Shown here in pieces: positions 28,481-36,490 of a stretch of DNA of 64,000 nt (the stretch's first letter is position 1; every line of letters begins with the position of its first letter). The notes under the pieces are model-generated. The model was not told the origin of the DNA and did not search any database. It worked only from the letters and a program-made list of their open reading frames with translations. The position numbers and the translations under genes were made by a program. Origin of the DNA: Halomonas denitrificans. Lineage in GTDB: Bacteria; Pseudomonadota; Gammaproteobacteria; Pseudomonadales; Halomonadaceae. The stretch lies in NCBI RefSeq assembly GCF_003056305.1, contig NZ_PYVX01000008.1, forward strand, positions 62,001 through 126,000, written 5' to 3'.

Positions 28481-28507
28481 CGCGCCAACATAAAAAAACC
28501 ACTTCAT
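28427..28507 (-). CDS. Possible 26-residue hydrophobic peptide
   Basis: An ATG at 28507 opens a frame MKWFFYVGALFAIC followed by RSGSPSEWRCNE and TGA, ending 19 nt before the terminator stem. The hydrophobic first half could be a membrane segment. No Shine-Dalgarno sequence is visible, so the transcript may equally be non-coding. Confidence 0.25.
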   Translation of the reverse strand: MKWFFYVGALFAICRSGSPSEWRCNE

Positions 28508-28651
28508 TAACAATGGTCTGGCAAAAAATGGCACGTTACGCCGCCGCACCGCACCGCCCGCTCTCTTCGCACCTGCACCATGGCGGGACCGCACGCCCGC
28601 CCGCTGCCCCATCGCGGCCCATCGCTCGTGCCGTCTCGACGGATCATCGCG

Positions 28652-28680
28652 ATGTCACGCGCTCGACAAGCCGCTGTCAT
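28652..28680. promoter_or_regulatory. Weak Pho-box-like repeats upstream of phoD
   Basis: ATGTCAC (28652) and CTGTCAT (28674) sit 22 bp apart, two turns of the 11-bp Pho-box period, with a poor middle repeat. The position, 54 bp before the PhoD start, is suitable but the match is partial. Confidence 0.25.
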
Positions 28681-28733
28681 GGAAAGCGCCGATCCTGCGT
28701 CTGCCACTCGCCCCACCGTTCATCCCTGATCCC

Positions 28734-30296
28734 GTGCAGGAGTCCCCGAAGAAGATCTCGCGTCGCGATGCCATGAAGCTCGGCCTCAAGGGAGGCGCCG
28801 CCCTCGGCGCCTGCCTGGCCGCCCCGTCCATCGTGCTGGCCCAGGGCCGGCGCCCCACGCTGCCCTACGGCGTGATGAGCGGCGACATGCTCGCGGACCG
28901 CGCCATGCTCTGGGCCCGCGCCGATCGCCCCGCGCGCCTGCTGGTGGAGCTCGCCGACAACCCCGAGTTTCGCGGCGCCCGCCAGCTCCGGGGCCCCGAG
29001 GTGCTGCCCGCCACCGACCTCACCGCCAAGCTCGACGTGACGGGCCTCGGCGACATGGACACCGCCTTCTACCGGATGCGCTTCGCCGCCCTGGACGACC
29101 ATCGCGCCATCAGCGAGCCGGTCACCGGCCGGCTGCGCCTGCCGCCGACCACCCGCCGCGACGTGCGCTTCGTGTGGTCCGGCGATACCGCTGGCCAGGG
29201 CTGGGGCATCGACGAGTCCCGCGGCGGTATGACCACCTACGCCGCCATGCAGCGCCAGCGTCCCGACTTCTTCATCCACTCCGGCGACACCGTCTATGCC
29301 GACGGTCCCATGGAGGAGCGCGTGACGCTCGCCAACGGCGAGACCTGGCGCAACCTGGTCACTCCCGAGAAGCGCAAGGTCGCCGAGACCCTGGAGGAGT
29401 TCCGCGGCCAGCACGCCTACAACCTGATGGACGCCAACGTGCGGCGCTTCAACGCCGAGGTGCCGATGCTCGCCCAGTGGGACGACCACGAGACCGTGAA
29501 CAACTGGTACCCGGGCGAACTCCTCGACGATCCCCGCTACACCGAGAAGAACGTCGACCTGCTGTCGGCCCGCGCCCGCCGCGCCTTCCTCGAGTACATG
29601 CCGCTGCGCCAGATGCCCGACGCCCCGGGGCGGATCCACCGGCGCTTCGCCTACGGCCCCGGCCTCGAGGTCTTCATGCTCGACATGCGCAGCCACCGCG
29701 CCGCCAACAGCCGCAACCGCCAGGCCGGCGGCGAGGCCGCGACCTTCCTCGGCCAGGACCAGCTGCGCTGGCTGCTCGACGGCCTGCGCCGCTCCACCGC
29801 CACCTGGAAGGTCATCGCCGCCGACATGCCCATCGGGTTGATGGTGCGCGACGGCGAGCACTTCGAGGCGGTCGCCAACGGCCACGGCGGCGAACCCCTG
29901 GGGCGCGAGTTGGAGATCGCCGACCTGCTGCGCGCCATCCGCGACGAGGCGATCCACAACGTGGTGTGGCTGACCGCCGACGTGCACTACACCGCGGCCC
30001 ACCACTACGCCCCCGAGCGCGCCGGCTTCAAGGAGTTCGCCCCCTTCTGGGAGTTCGTCAGCGGCCCGCTGCACGCCGGCACCTTCGGCCCCGGCGAGCT
30101 GGACGCCACCTTCGGCCCCGAGGTGGTCTACCAGAAGGCGCCGCCGGCCGGGCAGTCCAACCTGCCGCCCTCCGACGGCTACCAGTTCTTCGGCCAGGTC
30201 GACCTGGACGGCGAGAGCGAAACCCTGACCGTCACCCTGATGGACGCGGCGGGCAGCGCCCTGCACACCCAGGTGCTGACGCCCGAGCGCGCCTGA
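28734..30296 (+). CDS. phoD: PhoD-like alkaline phosphatase/phosphodiesterase, Tat-exported
   Basis: A periplasmic metallophosphoesterase (520 residues) that releases phosphate from organic phosphomonoesters or diesters. The N-terminus has a twin-arginine signal (SRRDAMKLGLKGGAALGA) ending near VLAQ, then a beta-sandwich domain and the catalytic domain with metal-ligand motifs VWSGDTAGQGWG, FFIHSGDTVYAD, WDDHETVNNW and WLTADVHYTAAHHYAPE. The GTG at 28734 retains the Tat motif; the ATG at 28773 would lose it. It is monocistronic with a hairpin after the stop. Tat export of PhoD proteins is well known; the preferred substrate is not evident. Confidence 0.9.
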   Translation: MQESPKKISRRDAMKLGLKGGAALGACLAAPSIVLAQGRRPTLPYGVMSGDMLADRAMLWARADRPARLLVELADNPEFRGARQLRGPEVLPATDLTAKLDVTGLGDMDTAFYRMRFAALDDHRAISEPVTGRLRLPPTTRRDVRFVWSGDTAGQGWGIDESRGGMTTYAAMQRQRPDFFIHSGDTVYADGPMEERVTLANGETWRNLVTPEKRKVAETLEEFRGQHAYNLMDANVRRFNAEVPMLAQWDDHETVNNWYPGELLDDPRYTEKNVDLLSARARRAFLEYMPLRQMPDAPGRIHRRFAYGPGLEVFMLDMRSHRAANSRNRQAGGEAATFLGQDQLRWLLDGLRRSTATWKVIAADMPIGLMVRDGEHFEAVANGHGGEPLGRELEIADLLRAIRDEAIHNVVWLTADVHYTAAHHYAPERAGFKEFAPFWEFVSGPLHAGTFGPGELDATFGPEVVYQKAPPAGQSNLPPSDGYQFFGQVDLDGESETLTVTLMDAAGSALHTQVLTPERA

Positions 30297-30327
30297 TCGC
30301 GAGCGGTACCGTCGCCGCCTCCTTGAG

Positions 30328-30354
30328 CATCGCCGGGCCCCGCGCCCGGCGATG
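30328..30354 (+). terminator. Hairpin after phoD
   Basis: An 11-bp stem CATCGCCGGGC / GCCCGGCGATG with a 5-nt loop, 31 nt after the phoD stop. No T-run. Confidence 0.5.
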
Positions 30355-30443
30355 TCCCGGCCCTGGAGTCTGTCGGGAGGCGTTGCTTATATATGGAGTG
30401 GCAGATATGTTGGGGCGATCTTCCCTTTCAGGCCCTTCGCTCC

Positions 30444-31163
30444 ATGTCTTCGCTGCACGACCTGCCGAATATTGACCGCCCGCTGTTTCGCGTCCCCGAC
30501 CCCGAGGCCTTTGCCGCGCACGACGCGCCCGGGTATCCGCCCCGCATCCTGCTGCTCTACGGCTCGCTGCGTGAGCGCAGCTTCAGCCGCCTGGCGGTGG
30601 AGGAGGCCGCGCGGCTGCTGCGCGCCATGGGCGCCGAGCCCCGGATCTTCGACCCGCGCGGCCTGCCGCTGCCCGACGCCGAGGAGCCCGGCCATCCCAA
30701 GGTCGCCGAGCTCAGGGAGCTGGCCGCCTGGGCCGAGGGCATGGTGTGGTGCTCGCCGGAGCGCCACGGGGCGATGACCGGCATCATGAAGGCGCAGATC
30801 GACTGGATCCCGCTCGCGCTGGGCGCGGTGCGTCCCACCCAGGGCAAGACGCTGGCCGTGATGCAGGTCTGCGGCGGCTCCCAGTCCTTCAACAGCGTCA
30901 ACCAGCTGCGCGTGCTGGGGCGCTGGATGCGCATGCTGACCATCCCGAACCAGTCCTCGGTGCCCAAGGCCTACCTGGAGTTCGACGAGCACGACCGCAT
31001 GCGCCCCTCGCCCTACTACGACCGCATCGTCGACGTGATGGAGGAGCTGGTGAAGTTCACCTGGCTGGTGCGCGGCCGCACCGACGCCCTCGTCGACCGC
31101 TACTCCGAGCGCAAGGAGAGCGCCGAGGCGCTCTCCGCGCGGGTCAACCAGCGGGCGATCTGA
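30444..31163 (+). CDS. arsH: ArsH, NADPH-dependent FMN reductase / organoarsenical oxidase
   Basis: A cytosolic flavoprotein (239 residues) that oxidises trivalent methyl- and aryl-arsenicals to less toxic pentavalent forms. The flavodoxin-like fold has the FMN-phosphate loop [16 protein letters not shown] and the ArsH-specific blocks [18 protein letters not shown] and [20 protein letters not shown]. The ATG at 30444 fits the family; an earlier in-frame ATG (30393) lacks homology. There are no arsR, arsB or arsC genes beside it, so it is an orphan here. The AT-rich stretch TTATATATGG 50 bp upstream may be its promoter. Confidence 0.93.
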   Translation: MSSLHDLPNIDRPLFRVPDPEAFAAHDAPGYPPRILLLYGSLRERSFSRLAVEEAARLLRAMGAEPRIFDPRGLPLPDAEEPGHPKVAELRELAAWAEGMVWCSPERHGAMTGIMKAQIDWIPLALGAVRPTQGKTLAVMQVCGGSQSFNSVNQLRVLGRWMRMLTIPNQSSVPKAYLEFDEHDRMRPSPYYDRIVDVMEELVKFTWLVRGRTDALVDRYSERKESAEALSARVNQRAI

Positions 31164-31175
31164 GCGCCGCGGGGC

Positions 31176-32249
31176 TCAGCCGCGATCGCCGCAGAGCAGG
31201 CCGCTCTGGCGGATCTCGCCCAGGCGCCCCTCGCCGATGCCGCCGATCCGGGTGAGCTCGGCGGCCTCCCGCCACGGCCGGCCTTCGATGATCTCCGCGG
31301 CCCGTGCCGGCCCCACGTGGGGCAGCGCGGCGAGCCGCGTCGCGTCGCTGGCGTTGAGATCGATGCAGCTCGCGCCCGAGCCGCCGACCGACGCGCCGGC
31401 CAGCAGATCGCCCCCGGCCGCCGGGGTGGGCGCGAGGCGGGCGCCGTTCAGGGCCAGGTAGACCGGTGCATGGTCCGAGACCCGCTCCCGGGCGGCCTCA
31501 TGCTCCAGGGGCAGCAGGGCCGGAAAGCGCAGGATGCCCCGCTCGCCCGGCGCCAGCCGCTCGGCCTCGTACCAGAGGTTGTCGTAGAGGCTCGCGTATT
31601 CGCCCGCCGTGGTCGCGAGGGTCGTGTGCCCCTCGGTGATCGCCGGCACCGCGCCCTCGGCACGCAGCGCTTCCCAGCCCGGGTGCTCCGGCGCCAGATT
31701 GAAGTCGCCCGCCAGCAGCCGGGGCGTGCCGGGCGCGATCTCGCCGAGCCACCGCCAGTAGTCGGCCAGCGCCGCGATCTCCGGCAGGCGGTCGCCCACG
31801 CCGTCGCCGTAGACCACGTGGACCGTCGCCAGGGTGAAGCGATCGCCGCTCGCCAGGTCGCGAAAGCGCGCCGAGTAGGGCTCCCGCGCGAAGACGTCGC
31901 CGTGATCGATGAACACCACGGCCCCGTCCTCGTAGGCCACCTCGCTCTCCCGCCACAGGAAGCCGTAGTGCTCCTCGTAGCTACTCCGCCCCAGGGCATG
32001 GCTCGCCATCGACGACCAGGCCTCGCCCGAGCGTGCCTCGAGCTCACGCTCCAGCGCGCCCAGCGCCGCCGGGTCCATCAGCTCCTGCACCGCCAAGAGG
32101 TCGAAGTGGTTGGCCACGTGGGCCACCTGGGGAAGGGCCTTGTCGTTGTTCCAGCCGAGGTGTTCGATGTTCCAGCTGCCGACGAGCACGTCGGCCGAGG
32201 CGTGAAGGGGGGCGAGGGCCAGCAGCCCCGCCAGCAGATAACGCGACAT
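31176..32249 (-). CDS. Exported endonuclease/exonuclease/phosphatase protein with C-terminal helix-hairpin-helix
   Basis: A DNase-I-fold protein of 357 residues with a signal peptide (MSRYLLAGLLALAPLHASA). Catalytic motifs of the EEP superfamily are present: GSWNIEHLGW, AVQELMD (Mg-binding Glu), LLAGDFNLAP and the final SDHAPVYL. The last 70 residues are a ComEA-like helix-hairpin-helix (LPHVGPARAAEIIEGRPW), usually a DNA-binding module. Secretion plus HhH suggests an extracellular or periplasmic nuclease that may help nutrient recovery from DNA. The ATG at 32249 gives a clean signal peptide. It converges on arsH. Confidence 0.88.
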   Translation of the reverse strand: MSRYLLAGLLALAPLHASADVLVGSWNIEHLGWNNDKALPQVAHVANHFDLLAVQELMDPAALGALERELEARSGEAWSSMASHALGRSSYEEHYGFLWRESEVAYEDGAVVFIDHGDVFAREPYSARFRDLASGDRFTLATVHVVYGDGVGDRLPEIAALADYWRWLGEIAPGTPRLLAGDFNLAPEHPGWEALRAEGAVPAITEGHTTLATTAGEYASLYDNLWYEAERLAPGERGILRFPALLPLEHEAARERVSDHAPVYLALNGARLAPTPAAGGDLLAGASVGGSGASCIDLNASDATRLAALPHVGPARAAEIIEGRPWREAAELTRIGGIGEGRLGEIRQSGLLCGDRG

Positions 32250-32345
32250 GCCATCTCCAGGCAAAAGGCCGCTATCCTGGCGGCCTTTGGCAGGAAGATC
32301 AATGTGTTATGTAAGGAAGGAGGCTCCGGAGGAGCCGGCCGGGCC

Positions 32346-32807
32346 TCAGCGCCCCGCGACCCACAGCGCGGCGGCGGCCACGCCCAGCAGGAAGATCGCC
32401 AGGCCGAGGCGCCGGGTCGGCAGGCGCGCCGCGCCGATCAGGGCGCGGGCGGGCTCGGCCGGGTCGTGGCGAATGGTCAGCGTACGGCCGGGCGGGTAGT
32501 CGGCCAGGTACGCCTCGGCCGCCTCGCGACTGGGGAAGGTGGGCGCGCCGTCGAAGCGGCCGTTGTCGGAGGCGACCTCACGGCCGTCGACCCGATAGGC
32601 GATCCGCACCCGCGCCAGGTAGCGGTGCGCCTGGTCGGGGCTCTCGCGGTTCTGCACCGGCGAGCCGAGTTCCTCGAGCGCGGTGTCGGTCACCCGGGCC
32701 GTCGCCTCGGGCCAGCGGCTGGCGCTGCGCCGCCGCCAGGCGACGCGGGCCGAGATGACGGCACCGGCCAGGGCGGCGACGGCGATCAGCAGGGGAAGCA
32801 TGGACAT
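32346..32807 (-). CDS. DUF3592-family membrane protein
   Basis: A 153-residue protein with one N-terminal and one C-terminal transmembrane helix flanking a beta-rich DUF3592 domain: SRWPEATARVTDTALEE, YLARVRIAYRVDGREVASD, AEAYLADYPPGRTLTIRHDP. DUF3592 proteins are widespread and uncharacterised. It lies between the exported nuclease and the cytochrome c/beta-propeller gene on the same strand, with gaps of about 100 bp on both sides, so it may be transcribed separately. Confidence 0.85.
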   Translation of the reverse strand: MSMLPLLIAVAALAGAVISARVAWRRRSASRWPEATARVTDTALEELGSPVQNRESPDQAHRYLARVRIAYRVDGREVASDNGRFDGAPTFPSREAAEAYLADYPPGRTLTIRHDPAEPARALIGAARLPTRRLGLAIFLLGVAAAALWVAGR

Positions 32808-32911
32808 GGGGCGGCTCCTGTCACCGGGGGAGCCGCCATCATGGCCGCCGGCGGCGCCGTTGCAAAGGCGCCGAGCGTCGCCTCTTCCCCCTCATGCCAC
32901 CGGCCGGAGGC

Positions 32912-34360
32912 TCAAGGATTGCCCGGCACGGCGATCCAGAACGGGAAGGCGCCCGCGACCGGCTCGCGCCGCACCACCGTCATGGTCTCGGTATCGATCA
33001 CCGCGATGGCATCATCGCCGGTCAGGGTGGCGTAGAGGTGGCGCCCGTCGCGGCTGGCGCGCACCCCGTGGGGGCCGGTGCCAACCTCGACCGTCGCGGC
33101 GACCTCCAGGGTCTGGGCGTCGATCAGGGTCACCACGGAATCGGCGATCGCCCCGGTGGCCACGTAGCGCCCGCCGGGCAGCACATCGATGCCGCCGTGG
33201 CCGTTGCCGACGGCGAAGGTCTCGAGCACGCGGCGCTGCTCGAGGTCGAGCACCGCCGCCTGGCCGACGAAGTCACGGATCCACAGCCGCCGGCCATCCG
33301 CGCTGAGATCGAGATTGTGCGGCGTCTCCAGGCCCGGGGTGAGGATCTCGTCGACCTTCTCGAGGGTCTCCATGTCGATCACCGCGATGGCGCCGCCGCC
33401 CTGCAGGGTCACGAAGGCCCGCGCGCCGTCGGCGGAGAAGACGGCGTTGTGCGGCCCGGCGCCGACGGAGAGCCGCTCGACCAGCTCGCCGGCGGCCAGG
33501 TCGATCACCGCCACCACGCCCTGCTTCTGGGCCATGGCGAGCCCCAGGCGCCCGTCGGGCGAGATCTTCACCCCCTGGGCCACTTCGCCGATGGGCAGCG
33601 TGGCGAGGCGCTCGCCGCTGCGGGTATCGAGCAGGTAGACGTCGCCGGTCTTGAAGCCCGAGACCAGCAGCCGCGTGCCGTCGGGGCTCAGGGCATCGTA
33701 GTGGGCACCGGGCACGCCCGGCCACGCCTGCCCGCCGGGCAGTGCCTGGACGGCATCGCTGTTCTGGACCGCCACGTAGGCCGGCGCGGAGAACGCCGCC
33801 TCGCGGGCGAGGGTCTCCCCGGCCTCGGTCGGCGCCTGGTCCGCCGCGTCCGGAGTCGACTCGCCGAGGCCCGCGAGCCCCTGGCGCAGCCGATGGACGT
33901 CGCGCCCGTTAAGCGCCGGGTCGCGCAGCGCGGCGATCTCCTCGGCGGTGTAGGGGCGGAAGCCCTCGGGCGCGGAATCGATCTCGGTGAGCAGGTAGTT
34001 GAGCACCTCGGCGATCTGCGCCTCGCCCAGCGCCTCGCCCCAGGCCGGCATGTTGCCGTCGTAGGTCTCGCCGTCGACGACGATCGGCCCGGTCAGGCCG
34101 TGGAGCAGTACCCGGGCCAGGTAGTCGCGCCCGTCGATCTCGTCGCCCTCGGCGGCGTACAGCTCGCCGACGTGGTCACGGTGGGGCGGGAAGGCGCCGC
34201 TCACGCCCTCGCCGTTCGGCAGGTGGCAGGCGGCGCAGTGGTCGGCATAGAGCCGCGCCCCGGGGGCGTCCGGCTGGGCGGCGGCCAGGGGGACGGTCAG
34301 CGCGCCGGCCGCGCCGAGCAGGCCGGCCGCCGTCCAGGACAGCATCTGGGATTTCATCAT
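32912..34360 (-). CDS. Cytochrome c fused to a YVTN-type beta-propeller, exported
   Basis: A 482-residue periplasmic protein. After a signal peptide (ends near PLAAA) comes a class-I cytochrome c domain with one heme site, CAACH, and a likely Met ligand in GNMPAWGEAL, then a linker, then a beta-propeller of about seven repeats (LSPDGTRLLVSGF, ISPDGRLGLAM, FSADGARAFVTL and so on). The architecture resembles cytochrome cd1/NirN-like and YVTN proteins but without evident d1-heme ligands, so a redox or sensory role is inferred. Either of two adjacent ATGs (34360, 34357) may start it. It is last in the sigma/anti-sigma operon. Confidence 0.87.
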   Translation of the reverse strand: MMKSQMLSWTAAGLLGAAGALTVPLAAAQPDAPGARLYADHCAACHLPNGEGVSGAFPPHRDHVGELYAAEGDEIDGRDYLARVLLHGLTGPIVVDGETYDGNMPAWGEALGEAQIAEVLNYLLTEIDSAPEGFRPYTAEEIAALRDPALNGRDVHRLRQGLAGLGESTPDAADQAPTEAGETLAREAAFSAPAYVAVQNSDAVQALPGGQAWPGVPGAHYDALSPDGTRLLVSGFKTGDVYLLDTRSGERLATLPIGEVAQGVKISPDGRLGLAMAQKQGVVAVIDLAAGELVERLSVGAGPHNAVFSADGARAFVTLQGGGAIAVIDMETLEKVDEILTPGLETPHNLDLSADGRRLWIRDFVGQAAVLDLEQRRVLETFAVGNGHGGIDVLPGGRYVATGAIADSVVTLIDAQTLEVAATVEVGTGPHGVRASRDGRHLYATLTGDDAIAVIDTETMTVVRREPVAGAFPFWIAVPGNP

Positions 34361-34427
34361 GGGGATCTCTCGCATCGGTTTCGCATCGGGCAACGGGGCC
34401 CTGACGGCCCGCGGCCCGGCCGGGGGA

Positions 34428-34835
34428 CTACTGCACCGCCACCGGGCGCACCACCGGCTTGCCGTCGACGACCAGCGGCGGATCGACCTCCACCGAGCCG
34501 GGGCCGAAGGCGTACTCGCCGGGCGTACCGGTGTCGCGGTGGAGCATCACGTAGAGCCGCTCGCCGGCGGCCACCTCACGCGCCAGCGACACCTCGACGG
34601 CCGCGTGATCGCCAGCGGCCACGGCGACATGGCCGATCGAGGCCGGCGCCACGATCTTGCCCGCGTCGTCGCTGGCGTGGACCACCACGAAGCCATCCTC
34701 GGCGACGCTCACGCCGGCCACCGTGACGCGGCTGCCGGGGGCCTGCTCGAGTACTTCCAGGGACGGTGCGGCGAGCGCGCTCGCGGCCAGGCCGAGGGTC
34801 AGGGTCATGACCGTCAGGGAGTGGCGAATCCTCAT
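34428..34835 (-). CDS. Exported DUF7282 domain protein
   Basis: A 135-residue secreted protein: signal peptide (MRIRHSLTVMTLTLGLAASALA), then one beta-sandwich domain with the DUF7282 pattern VAGVSVAEDGFVVVHASDD, GHVAVAAGDHAAVEVSL and YVMLHRDTGTPGEYAFGPGS. The family is also frequent in haloarchaea; function is unknown. The start is fixed by AAGGAG 9 nt upstream. It lies between the anti-sigma gene and the cytochrome/propeller gene, and is probably part of the same regulon. Confidence 0.8.
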   Translation of the reverse strand: MRIRHSLTVMTLTLGLAASALAAPSLEVLEQAPGSRVTVAGVSVAEDGFVVVHASDDAGKIVAPASIGHVAVAAGDHAAVEVSLAREVAAGERLYVMLHRDTGTPGEYAFGPGSVEVDPPLVVDGKPVVRPVAVQ

Positions 34836-34903
34836 CGTGAAAGCTCCTTTATAGGGATTGTTGGAACGGGGGCCGGAAGCCCCTCTTGCCGGTGCGGCGC
34901 CCG

Positions 34904-35707
34904 CTAGAGGCGGAGCCGCTCCAGCCTCTCGGTGGGCAGCTCGCCCACCAGCAGCGAGCCGGCGTTGTCGCCCGGCCAGCCCACCACCGCGTGGTCGCCC
35001 AGCCGGGCGACGTAGCGCCCCTCGCGGGCGACCGCGTCGCGCACGCTCGCCCGATTGAAGAACAGCGGTCCGCTGACCACGTACTGGACCACGGTGTGCG
35101 ACTCGACCCGGTAGGCCAGCGCGGCCGCCGGCTGCCCCTGCAGCGCGGTGGGCCAGGCGCCGAGGAACTCCACGCCGGGCCCCTCGAGGCGCTCGATCGG
35201 CAGCGCCAGGGTGCGCGCCAGCACGGCGGTGTCCCGGGAGGCCTGGGGCGGCAGCGCGCCGCTCACCCGCTGACGGAAGTCCGCCACGGCGTCGCGCACC
35301 ATCGGCACGCCCTGGCGCGCCTCCCAGCTCGGCCCGCCCAGCACCACCGCCAGCACGCAGGCCTGGACCGCCGCGACGCCCCAGCCCAGCCAGGCCCACA
35401 GGGGGCGGGAGGCCGCGCGGCGAGGCGCGGGCGAGAGCAGCCGCTGCTTCAGGCGCCGCTCGACGGCCTCGGCCGATGCCGCCCGGGCGGTCGCCTCGGG
35501 GGCGGGGTCGGTCGCCTCGCCGAGCCGTTCCAGGCGCCGGCTCACGGCCTGCTGGCGCGCCAGCTCGCGCCGGCACGACTCGCACCCCGCCAGGTGCTGT
35601 GCCATGACGCGGCGCTCGTCGGGGGAGAGCTCGTCGTCCAGGTAGGGCGCCACCCGCTCCAGCCAGGCGGCGTGGGCCTCGTGGGCCCGAGGATCGTGAT
35701 CACTCAT
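34904..35707 (-). CDS. Membrane anti-sigma factor with zinc-finger domain
   Basis: A 267-residue single-pass inner-membrane regulator. The cytosolic N-terminus holds the anti-sigma zinc motif H-x3-C-x2-C (MAQHLAGCESCRRELA) after YLDDELSPDERRV, the usual sigma-binding fold. One transmembrane helix (LWAWLGWGVAAVQACVLAVV) follows, then a periplasmic sensor domain of about 120 residues (for example HTVVQYVVSGPLFFNRASV). The ATG at 35707 overlaps the sigma stop by 8 nt, giving coupled synthesis of both partners. The signal it senses is unknown; the downstream periplasmic proteins are candidates for being its outputs. Confidence 0.9.
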   Translation of the reverse strand: MSDHDPRAHEAHAAWLERVAPYLDDELSPDERRVMAQHLAGCESCRRELARQQAVSRRLERLGEATDPAPEATARAASAEAVERRLKQRLLSPAPRRAASRPLWAWLGWGVAAVQACVLAVVLGGPSWEARQGVPMVRDAVADFRQRVSGALPPQASRDTAVLARTLALPIERLEGPGVEFLGAWPTALQGQPAAALAYRVESHTVVQYVVSGPLFFNRASVRDAVAREGRYVARLGDHAVVGWPGDNAGSLLVGELPTERLERLRL

Positions 35708-36296
35708 GGTGGCGTGCCTCCTTCTCGCCGGGTGCATCGAGCCCCTCGGCCGCCTCCGGCGCCTCGACCAGCAGCGCGGCGAGCAGGCGCCGGCCGCGGG
35801 CCAGCCGGCTGGTCACGGTGCCCAGCGGCAGCTCCAGGGTCTCGGCGATCTCGCGATAGCGGTAGCCCATCAGGTCGTGGAGCTCGACGACGATGGCAAA
35901 GTCGTCCGGCAGGCGGCGCAGCAGCGCCGCGACCCGGCCGTCGGACTGGGCCGCCACGGCCTGCTCGAAGGGTCCCGGCGCCTCGCCGGCAATGGCCTCC
36001 CAGTGCGCCTCCTCGATGTCGGTGATCGGCAGCAGCGCCTGGCGGCGCGCCCGGGTGCGGCGATGGTCGGCGATCTGGCGCAGCAGGATGCGCACCAGCC
36101 AGGGCCGCGACGCCTCGGCCGAGCGCAGCCCCTCGAGCTTCTCCCAGGCCGTGAGGCAGCTCTCCTGCACCAGGTCCTCGGCCAGCGCCGCGTGCCCCGT
36201 GCGCTGCAGGGCGATGTGCACGAGATGCGCCACGTGGGGCTGCACCAGGCGCCGGTAGCGCCTCTCCCGCGACGAAAAATGGCCCAGAAACCGCAT
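35700..36296 (-). CDS. ECF-family RNA polymerase sigma factor
   Basis: A 198-residue alternative sigma factor with region 2 (ALAEDLVQESCLTAWEKLEG, plus RPWLVRILLRQIADHRRTR) and region 4 (LMGYRYREIAETLELPLGTV with SRLARGRRLL as the recognition helix), and no region 3. The ATG at 36296 is chosen because upstream residues lack similarity and the promoter occupies that DNA. It is first in an operon with its anti-sigma factor. An ECF-type promoter directly upstream suggests autoregulation. Confidence 0.93.
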   Translation of the reverse strand: MRFLGHFSSRERRYRRLVQPHVAHLVHIALQRTGHAALAEDLVQESCLTAWEKLEGLRSAEASRPWLVRILLRQIADHRRTRARRQALLPITDIEEAHWEAIAGEAPGPFEQAVAAQSDGRVAALLRRLPDDFAIVVELHDLMGYRYREIAETLELPLGTVTSRLARGRRLLAALLVEAPEAAEGLDAPGEKEARHHE

Positions 36297-36331
36297 CCCG
36301 CTTGCTCCCGATCGAGTTGTTCTTCCCTTAA

Positions 36332-36359
36332 AGACGGCACGAGGCGACGACCTTATTCC
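36332..36359 (-). promoter_or_regulatory. ECF-type promoter of the sigma/anti-sigma operon
   Basis: On the minus strand GGAATAA (-35) and CGTCT (-10) are 16 nt apart, the usual ECF arrangement, ending 36 nt before the sigma start codon. Confidence 0.65.
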
Positions 36360-36441
36360 CGGCCACGCCAAAAAAACTCGCGACTGGGGAAGCGCCTGGC
36401 GTCCCGCGCCCCGCCGACCATGGTGCCCTCTGGCCACGAAA

Positions 36442-36467
36442 AAGGCCGCCCCCGAGGGGGCGGCCTT
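36442..36467 (-). terminator. Terminator of the CehA/McbA gene
   Basis: Stem AAGGCCGCCCC / GGGGCGGCCTT with loop CGAG; on the minus strand five T residues end the structure. It lies 24 nt after the metallohydrolase stop. Confidence 0.85.
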
Positions 36468-36490
36468 GTCATGCGAGCGACCGGAAGCGG

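Larger units (their letters stand above)
28267..28733. other. 467-bp intergenic region with a small-transcript signature
   Basis: Between the divergent DUF4202 and PhoD genes. It holds an intrinsic terminator on the minus strand (28386-28408), the candidate small RNA or peptide upstream of it, and two Pho-box-like half sites nearer PhoD. The stretch around 28480-28540 is AT-rich against the surrounding genome. Bases 28540-28650 show nothing recognisable. Confidence 0.5.

Noticed and set aside
28652-28680. A confident Pho box for phoD
   Set aside because: Only two half-sites match and the middle repeat is poor; kept only as a weak element.
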